Source of the DNA: an uncultured Spirochaetales bacterium
GTDB taxonomy: Bacteria; Spirochaetota; Spirochaetia; Sphaerochaetales; Sphaerochaetaceae
Direction: 5' to 3'
Length of the DNA: 64,000 nt
Assembly: GCA_944390045.1 (NCBI GenBank)
Contig: CALXOO010000001.1
Location: 158,002-222,001, forward strand
Within the stretch, counting starts at the first letter, position 1. Every line of letters begins with the position of its first letter. The translations under genes were made by a program, and so were the position numbers. Positions 1 to 8,188 of the stretch are shown in pieces. The notes under the pieces are model-generated. The model worked only from the letters and a program-made list of their open reading frames with translations. It had not been told where the DNA came from and did not search any database.

Positions 1-1097
1 CCTACCAGACAGATGATGGCGCCCTTTGTGTCCTTCTTCTGCTTCCTGACAGCAAGGAATTCCAGGATCCTCTCCTTGACCTCCTTCATGCCGTAGTGAT
101 CCTTCTCCAGGATCCTGCGTGCCTTCTGGATGTCGAAGTCCTTGTAACCCTCATCCTCCCAGGGAAGGGCGATGATCGTCTGCAGGTAGTTGAGCGTGAC
201 AGCATAGTCCGCCGAGTTGGGCTCAAGCGAGACAAAGCGCGAGAACTCGTTCTCGACCGCTTCCTTGGCCTCTCCCTCCAGATGGAGTTTCTCCAGTTCC
301 TGCCTTATCTTCTCGACAGTATTCACGCCGCTCTTTCCGTCCAGGCCGAGCTGCTTCTGGATCTGCCTCATCTCCTCACGGAGGAAATAGTCGCGCTGGT
401 TTTTCTCAAGACGCTGGTTGATCGTGTTGGATATCTCGCTCTGGATCTCGGCGATCCTCCGCTCCTGCGAGATATAGAAGAGGACCTCCTCGATCCTCTT
501 CCTGACATCCAGTATCTCCAGGATCTGCTGCTGTTTCTCCCCGTCAATCGGCAGGATTGATGCGACATAGTCCGCATAGCGGCCGGGATTGTCGATGTTG
601 ACCATGTTCAGCCTGTTCTCGTCTGAGAACATGGCAGGACGGTTCTGCATCTTGGCAAACTCGTCATTCAGGCTCCTGATCCAGGCCTTGAGCTGTTCGC
701 TGTCATCCACGATGTCATAGACATACTCGACTTTCGCCGAGGTATAGCTGATCGTGCTGTAGAAGCTCTCGACCCTGAAGCGGCACAGGCTTGAGACGAA
801 GATGTTAAGTCCTCCGTCCGGCATCCTCAGCGTTTTCAGGACGCGGCAGACAGTGCCCATGGAATAGAAGCGCTTTACAGGATCCCTCTCATTCTCGTCA
901 TGAGGCCTTTCCATTATCGCTGCGAAGAGGCCGCCTTTCGAGACGACCTGGTTTATGACGGTGATGTCCCGGTCTCCCGAGATATAGAGCGGGGTGAAGA
1001 GCCCCGGAAAGAGGGGCTTTGTAGTAAGCGGGAGCACCAGAAGGTTTGCCGGAAGCCCAGAGGTCTCCTCCATATTTGATTCATCAATATTGTTCAT
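1..1097 (-). CDS. lon: Lon ATP-dependent protease, N-terminal part (cut by window edge)
   Basis: Only the first about 365 codons lie in the window; the gene continues past base 1. The ATG at 1097-1095 follows a purine-rich AGAGGA site. The visible part is the Lon substrate-binding N domain (residues about 15-215, with LPLTTKPLFPGLFTPLYI) and the long helical linker (QRLEKNQRDYFLREEMRQIQ), then the lead-in to the AAA+ module (LPWEDEGYKDFDIQKARRIL, DHYGMKEVKERILEFLAV). The Walker A motif and the Ser-Lys protease dyad lie outside. Lon is a cytoplasmic hexameric AAA+ protease that degrades misfolded and regulatory proteins. A possible promoter (TTGACT, about 17 bases, CATATG) lies at about 1112-1145 on the minus strand. 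Identification is firm. Confidence 0.95.
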   Translation of the reverse strand, partial: MNNIDESNMEETSGLPANLLVLPLTTKPLFPGLFTPLYISGDRDITVINQVVSKGGLFAAIMERPHDENERDPVKRFYSMGTVCRVLKTLRMPDGGLNIFVSSLCRFRVESFYSTISYTSAKVEYVYDIVDDSEQLKAWIRSLNDEFAKMQNRPAMFSDENRLNMVNIDNPGRYADYVASILPIDGEKQQQILEILDVRKRIEEVLFYISQERRIAEIQSEISNTINQRLEKNQRDYFLREEMRQIQKQLGLDGKSGVNTVEKIRQELEKLHLEGEAKEAVENEFSRFVSLEPNSADYAVTLNYLQTIIALPWEDEGYKDFDIQKARRILEKDHYGMKEVKERILEFLAVRKQKKDTKGAIICLV

Positions 1098-1217
1098 ACA
1101 GTCTTTTCCTCTCTCATATGATTTGCCGTAAAAGATAAGTCAAAAGGTGTCAAGAGGAAAGAGGTCATGGAAATTTAGACGGTGGTGGTGTAGTATGTCT
1201 CATGAGGTGAATTTGTT

Positions 1218-2153
1218 ATGAAAAAAGGCTTGGTTTTTGTGCTGATGCTTCTGTCATTGCTCTTTGTCTCATGTCAGGATGATATGCCTGAAGTTCCCGG
1301 GGAAGACCAGGAGGTGCTGACCGGGGCCCCGGGGAAAAGCCTGATTCTCGTCGATCCTGACAGCAGCGTCACTTTCACGGAATGCAAGGTCAATTCCGGC
1401 GACAGAGGCCCCTTCGGTGAGCCCGGCGATGAAAAGGACAAGCTTGAGAGAGCTTTCTGCATTTCGCCTGATGAGGAAGTGCTGTACTATCCGATGGTGC
1501 TCGTGGACGTGTATGAAGAGTACACCGGGGAGAGACCGGACAGCGGAGACCCTCTGTGGACTTACACCCGCACTTACTTCGGCATATCCCTGGATGATGT
1601 GAGACGTAATGGAATGGAAGTGCTGCTTGATGCCCTGAGAGCTGCAGAACACCTTCCGTATCCCACAGCGGAAGATTATAAGAAGAGTGAGAATGGCGGG
1701 AGCAATGAAGAGCCGACAGACCTTTCTGACTTTGAGCCGTTCTTTGGTAAGGAATACACAAAGCTGAATGTTGACAGCGAGCGTGATCATTTCGACATGT
1801 ATATCGGCAGCTTAACGTTTTCCAGCCAGCTGTCCGGGAACCTCATCGCTGACAGTGCGAATTACGAGGCCTGCTGGACAACATTCTCAATCTCCGGAAA
1901 TGGCAAGCTTTTTTATCCTGTGATTCTTGACAAGGTTTTTATGGAATATACAGGCCGTGATATGACCAGCGGCGATGCGCTGTTTTTCTATATCCAGTGC
2001 TATCTGGGGGACTGTGGTTTCCAGAACAATGACGATCTGAATGATGGGACCGGATTCGAGGAATTGCTGAACTATCTGATTGACAACAAAGATTCCCTTC
2101 CTGTCCCGAAGGTGTCTGATTACGTCAGCAAATTCGGAGAGAGACGTTTCTGA
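1218..2153 (+). CDS. Lipoprotein with an internally duplicated domain, function unknown
   Basis: A 311-residue protein starting MKKGLVFVLMLLSLLFVSCQ, a signal peptide with lipobox and lipidation Cys at residue 19, so it is probably membrane anchored and exported. I do not recognise the family. Two related segments are visible: residues about 80-154 (FCISPDEEVLYYPMVLVDVY, EEYTGERPDSGDPLW) and about 223-303 (FSISGNGKLFYPVILDKVFM, EYTGRDMTSGDALFF). Each ends in a leucine-rich stretch and a LPYPT/LPVPK..DY motif. The ATG at 1218 follows GAGGTG. It lies between divergent lon and the cysteine desulfidase gene, and a GC-rich hairpin (CGGTGC/GCACCG) follows the stop. It may bind a surface or periplasmic ligand, but nothing in the sequence fixes a role. 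Confidence 0.8.
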   Translation: MKKGLVFVLMLLSLLFVSCQDDMPEVPGEDQEVLTGAPGKSLILVDPDSSVTFTECKVNSGDRGPFGEPGDEKDKLERAFCISPDEEVLYYPMVLVDVYEEYTGERPDSGDPLWTYTRTYFGISLDDVRRNGMEVLLDALRAAEHLPYPTAEDYKKSENGGSNEEPTDLSDFEPFFGKEYTKLNVDSERDHFDMYIGSLTFSSQLSGNLIADSANYEACWTTFSISGNGKLFYPVILDKVFMEYTGRDMTSGDALFFYIQCYLGDCGFQNNDDLNDGTGFEELLNYLIDNKDSLPVPKVSDYVSKFGERRF

Positions 2154-2244
2154 ATTCTGAGTTCCTAGCGGTGCTGGACAGCCGGCACCGTCCGCAGCCA
2201 TGGTTTCAGATGAAGATTGCTGTCACAGCGGCACGGGAATGTGC

Positions 2245-2256
2245 TAGGATTGGGCT
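2245..2256 (+). promoter_or_regulatory. Extended -10 promoter element directly before the desulfidase start
   Basis: TGCTAGGAT (extended -10, hexamer 2245-2250) is followed by six bases and then GTG (2257) and ATG (2260). There is no Shine-Dalgarno site in the gap. This fits a nearly leaderless transcript. Confidence 0.5.
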
Positions 2257-3540
2257 GTGATGAACGAAGATCTCTACAACATCTACTGCGAGATACTTGA
2301 ACGGGAGCTGGAGCCGGCTCTCGGCTGTACTGAACCCATAGCCATCGCTTACTGTGCGGCGAAGATGAGGGCCACTCTGGGCTTTGTCCCGGACTCGATA
2401 CTGATCCGCACAAGCGGTAATGTGATCAAGAACGTAAAGGCAGTGACTGTCCCGAATTCAGGAGGCGGCAAGGGTATTGAGGTCGCATCTGTCCTGGGGG
2501 TGCTGGGCGGCCGCGAGGATCTGGTCCTTGAGGTTCTCTCCTGCATAACGGACGAGGACAGGAAGAGGGCGGGGGAGCTTATCGCAGGAGGCTATGCCCG
2601 GGTTGAGCTTGCCACCGGAGTGCCTTCCCTGTACATAGAGATCACCGGACAGGGACGGGGTCAGACCTGCACCTGCACTGTCGCAGGAGGACACACGAAC
2701 ATCACGCATCTGGAGAAGAACGGGGTGGTCTTGGCTGACAGGAATGCTGACTGCACAGGCGGCGATAAGAGAGGTGAGGAGCTCCGCTCGCATCTCAGTG
2801 TCTCCAGGATCATCGATTTCGCCAAGCACTGTCCGCTGGAGAAGTTCAGCCGGGTGATAGACCGTCAGATAGAATACAATACCGCGATTGCGCGCGAAGG
2901 TCTCAGAGGACGCTACGGCGTCTCTGTCGGACGCACACTGATGACCCACTATGATGCTTCCGACGTGCGGATCCGTGCCCGGGCCATGGCCGCTGCCGGA
3001 AGCGATGCCAGGATGTCCGGCTGCTCGCTGCCTGTGATAATCAATTCCGGAAGCGGAAACCAGGGGCTGACTGTCTCTCTGCCAGTGATTGAATATGCCA
3101 AGGAATACAGGAAGAGCCATGAGGAGCTGGTCAGGGCCCTTGCACTGTCCAACCTGATCGCAATTCACCAGAAGCGCTACATCGGTCCTCTGTCCGCATT
3201 CTGCGGTGCCGTCAATGCGGCGACAGGGGCTGCGGCCGGAATCTGCTTCCTGCTTGGAGGAAGCGACGATGAGATCGGCAGAACCATCACGGACGTGCTG
3301 GCCAATGTCGGCGGAATCGTCTGCGACGGTGCGAAGCCAAGCTGTGCCGCCAAGATCTCAAGCGCCCTGGAGGCCGCCATCCTGAGTTACGAGATGACCA
3401 CTGAGGGCAACTGCTTCAAGCGGGGAGAGGGTCTGGTCGGCTGCGATATCGAGAAGACGATAGAGAGCTTCGGACGGGTCGGTCGCGAAGGAATGAGGGA
3501 GACTGATGCAGAGATCCTCAGGATAATGCTTGAGGAGTGA
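2257..3540 (+). CDS. L-cysteine desulfidase / UPF0597 (CyuA-like) iron-sulfur enzyme
   Basis: A 427-residue protein of the serine dehydratase-alpha-like UPF0597 (COG3681) family. Members split L-cysteine to pyruvate, ammonia and sulfide with a 4Fe-4S cluster. Visible family features are ALGCTEPIAIAYCAAKMRA near residue 23, VPNSGGGKGIEVASVLG, NSGSGNQGLTVSLPVIEYAK, LSAFCGAVNAATGAAAG and GGIVCDGAKPSCAAKI; cysteines in the first and last blocks are expected cluster ligands. Start is GTG 2257 or ATG 2260. The gene converges on xdhC and their 3' ends overlap by 23 bases. Beside selenium genes it might release sulfide or selenide for SelD, but that link is inferred from position only. Confidence 0.85.
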   Translation: MMNEDLYNIYCEILERELEPALGCTEPIAIAYCAAKMRATLGFVPDSILIRTSGNVIKNVKAVTVPNSGGGKGIEVASVLGVLGGREDLVLEVLSCITDEDRKRAGELIAGGYARVELATGVPSLYIEITGQGRGQTCTCTVAGGHTNITHLEKNGVVLADRNADCTGGDKRGEELRSHLSVSRIIDFAKHCPLEKFSRVIDRQIEYNTAIAREGLRGRYGVSVGRTLMTHYDASDVRIRARAMAAAGSDARMSGCSLPVIINSGSGNQGLTVSLPVIEYAKEYRKSHEELVRALALSNLIAIHQKRYIGPLSAFCGAVNAATGAAAGICFLLGGSDDEIGRTITDVLANVGGIVCDGAKPSCAAKISSALEAAILSYEMTTEGNCFKRGEGLVGCDIEKTIESFGRVGREGMRETDAEILRIMLEE

Positions 3541-4402
3541 TCAGGACAGTCACATCTCCGCCGCAGGCCATGCCTGTGCGCCCCTGCTCGGTGAGGTCGT
3601 AGTGCACTATCCTGCGCCTGTTTGCCGCCAGCGCGTCATGTTTCACGAGTTCTTCCAGCGCGCCTCCCCCGACAGTGCCGGCCTGCCAGGACTTGCCCAC
3701 CAGCATTATCGCACCTTCACGTGCCGGCGATGACCCGCCGGAGGCCAGTATCCTGCATACTGCCGCCTCTTTTTCCTGTGCGATCCGTCTGACCATGGCC
3801 GGATCAAGGACCACCAGCTTCTTGTCTTTCCTGTAGACGCCTATGATCTCCGCCATTATGGATACGGCAATCTCCGCCGGTGTGATTGCGTTGAGCGGAA
3901 GACCTATCGGGCTGTGGACCGTGGCCAGTATCTCATCGCTTATGCCCTGTGCTCTTGCGAATTCAAAACACTTCTCAATCTTGCGCCTTGAGCCGATCAT
4001 GCCGATGTATGACGATTGGTGGCGGCAGCACTGGACCAGGACCTGGCTGTCGTATGTATGCGCGTGTGTGAAGATACAGTAATAAGGATTGTCCACCTTC
4101 CAGATATCATCGTCAGGTTCATTGAAGTCTGTGAGGACGAGCCTGGTGCCGTCAGGAAAATTCTCTTTCCTCAGTACTTCCGGCCTGTCATCAGCCACCA
4201 GTGAGGACATGCCGCAGCAGGCTGCGATCCGGGTCAGGGCCTGTGCCACATGGCCGCCTCCGAACAGTACGAGCGAGGCGGGGTAGCTCAGGTGCGAGCA
4301 GTAAACACCGCCTTTCCCGATGTACTCGTTTCCATCGCCGTCAGTAGAGAGGCAGGCCTGTCCGCTTCTCAGGATTCTGTCAAGCTCTTCATATAGTCTC
4401 AT
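3518..4402 (-). CDS. xdhC: XdhC/CoxI family molybdenum-hydroxylase maturation protein
   Basis: A 294-residue cytoplasmic protein. XdhC proteins hold molybdenum cofactor and help insert it, with terminal sulfur or selenium, into xanthine-dehydrogenase-type hydroxylases. A Rossmann part comes first (LVLFGGGHVAQALTRIAACC, IGMIGSRRKIEK, HSPIGLPLNAITPAEIAVSI); the CoxI part follows (REGAIMLVGKSWQAGTVGGGA, GMACGGDVTVLI). This is the reverse of the order in E. coli-type XdhC. ATG 4402 has a very strong site (GAGGAGGTGCTTG) and overlaps the end of the cysteine desulfurase gene by 14 bases; a TTG 15 bases upstream is less likely. Together with the desulfurase and SelD it points to a selenium- or sulfur-activated hydroxylase encoded elsewhere. 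Confidence 0.9.
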   Translation of the reverse strand: MRLYEELDRILRSGQACLSTDGDGNEYIGKGGVYCSHLSYPASLVLFGGGHVAQALTRIAACCGMSSLVADDRPEVLRKENFPDGTRLVLTDFNEPDDDIWKVDNPYYCIFTHAHTYDSQVLVQCCRHQSSYIGMIGSRRKIEKCFEFARAQGISDEILATVHSPIGLPLNAITPAEIAVSIMAEIIGVYRKDKKLVVLDPAMVRRIAQEKEAAVCRILASGGSSPAREGAIMLVGKSWQAGTVGGGALEELVKHDALAANRRRIVHYDLTEQGRTGMACGGDVTVLITPQALS

Positions 4403-5534
4403 CAAGCACCTCCTCAAGTGCGCCGCAAAGAGTCTCTATTTCCTCCTGCCGGGTGAAGACGCCTGGCGAGAGGCGCAGTGTGCCTTCCGGCCAGGTCCCC
4501 AGTGCCTTGTGTGCCATAGGTGCACAGTGCAAGCCGACGCGGGCCTCAAGGCCGGTCCTCCTCTCCAGCTCATACGACAGCTGTGCCAGGTCCATCCGGT
4601 CAGTCGTGACTGAAAAGAGACAGCAGTGCCGCTCAGGTTCCCAGTCTCCGACAATCCTGATGCCCTCAATTGCGGCAAGGCTGTCATGAAGCAGCATCAT
4701 GTTCCTGTACTCTGCCCCAAGGGCTTCTTTCCCATGCTCCTGCCACCAGTCAAGCACGGCCAGCATGCCCGCTATCGCAGGGCTGTTCTGAGTGCCTGCC
4801 TCAAAACGGTCCGGAGCATCAGGCGGCATGAGGAGGCTGTCAGACAGGCTTCCTGTCCCGCCTGCGATCAGCGGTCTGGTCTGCCTGGCAAAGTCCGCCG
4901 TCGTGACGAAGCCTCCCAGCCCTTCCGGTCCGAGCAGGCCCTTGTGTGCCGTGAATGCGGCGGCAGAGATGCCGAGCGCGGTGAAGTCAATGCTGACAAA
5001 GGGAAGGGCCTGTGCGCTGTCGAGTATGAAGTCGAGTCCATGGCGCTGCGCGCTTTCTCCGGCCGCGGCGAGGCCGGTGACTATTCCGCTGACATTGGAG
5101 GCCGCGTTAACCACCAGTGCCCTGGTGTTCCTGCGCACGAGTCTGTCCACGCTGCTGTAATCTGTGTTGCCCCTGCCGTCGGTCTCAAGAACTGAGTAGG
5201 GGATATGGTGAAGTTCCAGTGTCCTCATCACCGCATTGTGCTCGAATGCAGTCACCAGCAGGTGGTCATCCCGGCCGTAGCGGCCTGCGATGAGTATGTT
5301 CAGCGCCTGGGTGAGAGAGGGGGTGAACACAGTTACGGCGTCACTGGGTGCATGGAAGAGTCCGGCGATCCTGCAGCGGAGCTCGTATGCGTTCTCTCCG
5401 CTCTGGTCTCCGCCCCGTCCGAAGCTCCTGGAGGGATTTGAGCAGTCCCTGTCCAGATAGTCCTTGACTGCCCGGGACAGTCCGGGTGCCTTCGGCCAGC
5501 TGGTCGCGGCATTATCGAAGTAGAGTCGGTTCAT
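4389..5534 (-). CDS. Class V aminotransferase, cysteine desulfurase of the selenium/molybdenum-hydroxylase type
   Basis: A 381-residue PLP enzyme. It begins MNRLYFDNAATSWPKAPGL and carries TAFEHNAVMRTL (PLP-stacking His), VVNAASNVSG, ILDSAQALP and the Schiff-base lysine in FTAHKGLLGPEG. RFEAGTQNSPAIAGM and the loop with the active-site cysteine (VGLHCAPMAHKALGTWPEG) follow. This is the desulfurase subfamily found with selenium-dependent hydroxylase genes in Enterococcus (EF2568-like), thought to mobilise Se or S as an enzyme-bound (per)selenide. It is the first gene of a leftward unit with xdhC and is divergent from yedE. The assignment to the selenium branch rests mainly on neighbours. Confidence 0.88.
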   Translation of the reverse strand: MNRLYFDNAATSWPKAPGLSRAVKDYLDRDCSNPSRSFGRGGDQSGENAYELRCRIAGLFHAPSDAVTVFTPSLTQALNILIAGRYGRDDHLLVTAFEHNAVMRTLELHHIPYSVLETDGRGNTDYSSVDRLVRRNTRALVVNAASNVSGIVTGLAAAGESAQRHGLDFILDSAQALPFVSIDFTALGISAAAFTAHKGLLGPEGLGGFVTTADFARQTRPLIAGGTGSLSDSLLMPPDAPDRFEAGTQNSPAIAGMLAVLDWWQEHGKEALGAEYRNMMLLHDSLAAIEGIRIVGDWEPERHCCLFSVTTDRMDLAQLSYELERRTGLEARVGLHCAPMAHKALGTWPEGTLRLSPGVFTRQEEIETLCGALEEVLDETI

Positions 5535-5558
5535 GCCTCAGATGATAACACAAATTGG

Positions 5559-5590
5559 CCATTGTATTCTCAATTTAACAATGGTAGAAT
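5559..5590 (+). promoter_or_regulatory. yedE promoter with a 7-bp inverted repeat
   Basis: The -35 is TTGTAT (5562-5567), the spacer is 17 bases and the -10 is TAGAAT (5585-5590). The inverted repeat CCATTGT (5559-5565) / ACAATGG (5578-5584) overlaps the -35 and abuts the -10, a good place for a repressor operator. The region also lies upstream of the divergent desulfurase gene. The ATG of yedE begins only nine bases after the -10. Confidence 0.55.
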
Positions 5591-5599
5591 TGATTCGTC

Positions 5600-6667
5600 A
5601 TGAAAACAATGAATAACCGTCTAATGCTTTTGTTTACTGGTGCGCTCGTCGCTGGCGCGGCCTTTGTGCTTGTCCTTTTCGGGAATCCGGGGAACATGGG
5701 CTTCTGCATAGCCTGCTTCCTGCGTGACGCGGCCGGCTCGCTGGGCCTTCATTCCAGTGCGAATGTGCAGTACATGAGGCCTGAGATCCTCGGTCTGATC
5801 CTGGGCTCCTTTGTCATCTCACTGGCCAGCGGTGAGTTCAGGCCGCGCACAGGTTCCAGTCCTGTCCTGCGCTTCCTGATAGGAGCAGGTGTCTCGATCG
5901 GGGCACTGGTCTTCCTCGGCTGCCCGCTGAGAATGGTACTCCGCCTTGCGGCAGGTGACTTCAACGCCCTCTTCGGGCTTCTGGGCTTCGTGATCGGCAT
6001 CGCGGCAGGCTGCCTCGTGCTCAATCTAGGTTTCTCTCTTGGTCCTGCGAGACAGACGGGCCGGATCGAAGGCAGCGGAATCAGCATCCTGACGATCATT
6101 CTCTTCATAATTCTCATTGCGGCTCCGGGGCTGCTGCGTTTCAGCACGGAAGGCCCGGGAAGCATGAGGGCTCCGCTCTTTCTGTCACTTGCCATGGGAC
6201 TCGCCGTCGGAGCGATGGCCCAGAAATCGAGGATGTGCTTTGCAGGAGGCTTCAGGGATCTCTTTCTCCTGCGCGACAGCACGCTCATCACAGGTCTGGT
6301 GTCCCTCTTTGTCATCTCCCTTGTGATAAACCTCGTGTCAGGAAACTTCAAGCCCGGCTTCGAGGGACAGAGCGTTGCCCATACCCAGTGGCTGTGGAAC
6401 ATGCTCGGCATGGTTGTCGTGGGCTTCGGCAGCATCCTTCTGGGAGGCTGTCCTCTCAGACAGCTCATCCTGGCCGGAGAGGGCAACAGTGACAGTGCTG
6501 TGACAGTCCTGGGACTGGCCGCAGGCGGTGCAATGGCACATAACTTCAATCTGGCAAGCTCCACATCCGGCACGACTGCGGGGGGCAGGGCAGCGACTGT
6601 GCTGATCCTCCTCTTCTTCGCTCTCGTCTCGGCTCTGGTGATCGTCTCAAGGAGGAGGAGTGAATGA
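5600..6667 (+). CDS. yedE: YedE-type putative selenium transporter (YeeE/YedE family)
   Basis: A 355-residue integral membrane protein with about ten hydrophobic segments and an internal two-fold repeat typical of YeeE/YedE carriers. The conserved cysteines sit in FCIACFLRD, FLGCPLRMVLRLAAGD, AQKSRMCFAGGFRDL and LLGGCPLRQLILAGEGNSD; the two GCPLR boxes are hallmarks. Family members move thiosulfate or other S/Se compounds. The version beside yedF and selD is annotated as a selenium transporter, though transport has not been shown broadly. It heads the rightward unit yedE-yedF-DUF3343-selD with overlapping ends. The ATG lies nine bases after the -10 with no ribosome site, so it may be leaderless. 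Confidence 0.9.
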   Translation: MKTMNNRLMLLFTGALVAGAAFVLVLFGNPGNMGFCIACFLRDAAGSLGLHSSANVQYMRPEILGLILGSFVISLASGEFRPRTGSSPVLRFLIGAGVSIGALVFLGCPLRMVLRLAAGDFNALFGLLGFVIGIAAGCLVLNLGFSLGPARQTGRIEGSGISILTIILFIILIAAPGLLRFSTEGPGSMRAPLFLSLAMGLAVGAMAQKSRMCFAGGFRDLFLLRDSTLITGLVSLFVISLVINLVSGNFKPGFEGQSVAHTQWLWNMLGMVVVGFGSILLGGCPLRQLILAGEGNSDSAVTVLGLAAGGAMAHNFNLASSTSGTTAGGRAATVLILLFFALVSALVIVSRRRSE

Positions 6668-6870
6668 AAAGAATTGACACATCCGGCTACAGCTGTCCCG
6701 AGCCGGTGCTGATGACAAAGCGAGCGCTGAAATCCAGCGGGCAGGGACTCGAAGTGATCGTTGACAACGTTGCGAGCCGGGAAAACGTGACACGTTTCGC
6801 CCAGGCGACGGGCTACAGTGTTGGCTGTGTGTCGGAAGGCAGCAGATGGATACTTACACTGACAAAGTAG
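6664..6870 (+). CDS. TusA/SirA-like sulfur-selenium carrier (YedF-type)
   Basis: A 68-residue single-domain protein of the TusA/SirA fold. Its start, RIDTSGYSCPEPVLMTKRAL, holds the CPxP box whose Cys carries persulfide or selenosulfide. VIVDNVASRENVTRFAQ and a final strand complete the fold. Full-length YedF has a second C-terminal domain; here that domain appears to be encoded separately by the next gene, which overlaps it by 25 bases. The ATG overlaps the yedE stop (ATGA) and follows AGGAGGAG. It probably hands selenium from YedE or the desulfurase to SelD. Confidence 0.85.
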   Translation: MKRIDTSGYSCPEPVLMTKRALKSSGQGLEVIVDNVASRENVTRFAQATGYSVGCVSEGSRWILTLTK

Positions 6871-7094
6871 TCCTCACATTCCACAGTCATTATGATGCCG
6901 TCAGACAGAGGAGAATGCTTAAGGAGAGCGGAATCGAATCCGTTCTGGTTCCGGTTCCCCGCTCCCTCTCCTCCAGCTGCGGCACCTCGCTCCTGATGGA
7001 TGCCGCCTCGTATCCGGCAGCCCGTCTGATAGATTCGCTGGAGGGCGCATACGCCTTCAAGGAGGGAAAATGGTCAGGCTTACCCATACGGTGA
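6846..7094 (+). CDS. DUF3343 small protein, putative Se/S carrier
   Basis: An 82-residue protein of the DUF3343 type (VVLTFHSHYDAVRQRRMLKE, SLSSSCGTSLLMD). This family commonly sits beside yedF, selD and selenium-linked desulfurases and has been proposed as a carrier, with the Cys in the SSCGTSL loop as its likely reactive residue. It overlaps the TusA-like gene by 25 bases and selD by 25 bases, so the four genes are tightly coupled. No activity is known to me for the family. Confidence 0.75.
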   Translation: MDTYTDKVVLTFHSHYDAVRQRRMLKESGIESVLVPVPRSLSSSCGTSLLMDAASYPAARLIDSLEGAYAFKEGKWSGLPIR

Positions 7095-8092
7095 AGACCA
7101 GCGGCTGCGCGTCAAAGCTGCCTGTCGGAGATCTGAACGCCATCCTTTCAACGATACCGCCGATGGAGGATGAGAAGCTGCTGGTGGGCTTCGAGACCAG
7201 CGATGACGCACTGTGCTGGGATCTGGGTGACGGACGTGTCATGGTCCAGAGCGTGGATTTCTTCCCTCCGGTAGCGGATGAGCCCTATGACTACGGACGC
7301 ATCGCGGCTGCGAACGCGCTGTCTGATATTTATGCCATGGGCGCCAGGCCTGCCGTGGCGATGAACATCATGTGCTTCTGCTCCCATATGGATCTTGAAG
7401 TGATGAGGGATATCCTGCTGGGTGCACAGGAGACCTGCAGACAGGCCGGATGCGTGATAGCCGGCGGACACACAATAGCGGACGCGACCATCAAGTTCGG
7501 GCTTTCTGTCACCGGATTCACCACCCGGGACCGGCTGTGGACCAACAGGGGAGCCAGGGCGGGTGACTTGATCGTGCTGACCAAGCGCATCGGAGTAGGG
7601 GTTGCCAATACCATGATAAAGGCCGGGGAGGCGGATGCCGGTTTCACCAGAGAAGTCCTGGACGGAATGATGGAGCTGAACCGCAGCGCCTGTGAGCTGG
7701 CCTCTTCCTTCGAAGTGCATGCGGCGACTGACATCACCGGTTTCTCGCTGCTTGGCCACCTTTACGAGATGGCTCACTCCAGCGGTCTGACGATAGAAAT
7801 CGACAGCAGCGCTGTTCCTGTCTACCCTCAGGCGCTGGAAGGCGCGCGTTTCGGCTTCATTCCGCAGGGAGCATACAGCAACAGGGACTATCTTGAGGAC
7901 AAGGTGCTTATTGATGAGGGGATAGACAGGGCCCTGTGTGATCTCTTCTTCGATCCCCAGACCTCCGGTCCGCTGGCACTTGCGATGGATCCGGCCTCGG
8001 CAGAGGACTTTGTCTCACGTTTCAGCGGAGTCGGCGCGGTAATCGGGCGCTGCCTGCCGGAAAGGGAGAAGGCCATTGTGGTCAGGGCCTGA
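7070..8092 (+). CDS. selD: Selenide, water dikinase
   Basis: A 340-residue SelD, which uses ATP to convert selenide to selenophosphate for selenocysteine, 2-selenouridine or the selenium cofactor of molybdenum hydroxylases. The N-terminal catalytic loop reads KTSGCASKLPVGDL. The Cys at the usual Cys/Sec position and the Lys three residues later are present, so this is the Cys form. DDALCWDLGDGRVMVQSVDF, ANALSDIYAMGARPAVAMN, AGGHTIADATIKFGLSVTG and FFDPQTSGPLALAM follow. It ends the selenium unit. selA, selB and selC are not in the window, so the use of selenophosphate cannot be decided here. Confidence 0.96.
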   Translation: MVRLTHTVKTSGCASKLPVGDLNAILSTIPPMEDEKLLVGFETSDDALCWDLGDGRVMVQSVDFFPPVADEPYDYGRIAAANALSDIYAMGARPAVAMNIMCFCSHMDLEVMRDILLGAQETCRQAGCVIAGGHTIADATIKFGLSVTGFTTRDRLWTNRGARAGDLIVLTKRIGVGVANTMIKAGEADAGFTREVLDGMMELNRSACELASSFEVHAATDITGFSLLGHLYEMAHSSGLTIEIDSSAVPVYPQALEGARFGFIPQGAYSNRDYLEDKVLIDEGIDRALCDLFFDPQTSGPLALAMDPASAEDFVSRFSGVGAVIGRCLPEREKAIVVRA

Positions 8093-8119
8093 TGCATGCA
8101 ACAGAATGCAACATTTTCC

Positions 8120-8148
8120 TTGCACAGCATCCTGATGCCATGTTAGAG
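8120..8148 (+). promoter_or_regulatory. Promoter of ygeW
   Basis: TTGCAC (8120-8125), a 17-base spacer and TTAGAG (8143-8148). The leader of about 40 bases carries a GGGAGG ribosome site before the ATG at 8189, unlike the leaderless-looking genes nearby. Confidence 0.55.
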
Positions 8149-8188
8149 TCATGATAGCAGATAAAAATACTTCGGGAGGCTTTTTGGC

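Noticed and set aside
96..560. Plus-strand open frame of 154 codons
   Set aside because: It lies antisense to the well-supported Lon coding sequence and has no ribosome site or family signature.
4402..4417. TTG start for XdhC at 4417
   Set aside because: The ATG at 4402 sits at ideal spacing from GAGGAGG; the TTG lies upstream of that site.
7070..7130. Selenocysteine codon in SelD
   Set aside because: The catalytic position is an ordinary Cys codon; no in-frame TGA is present.
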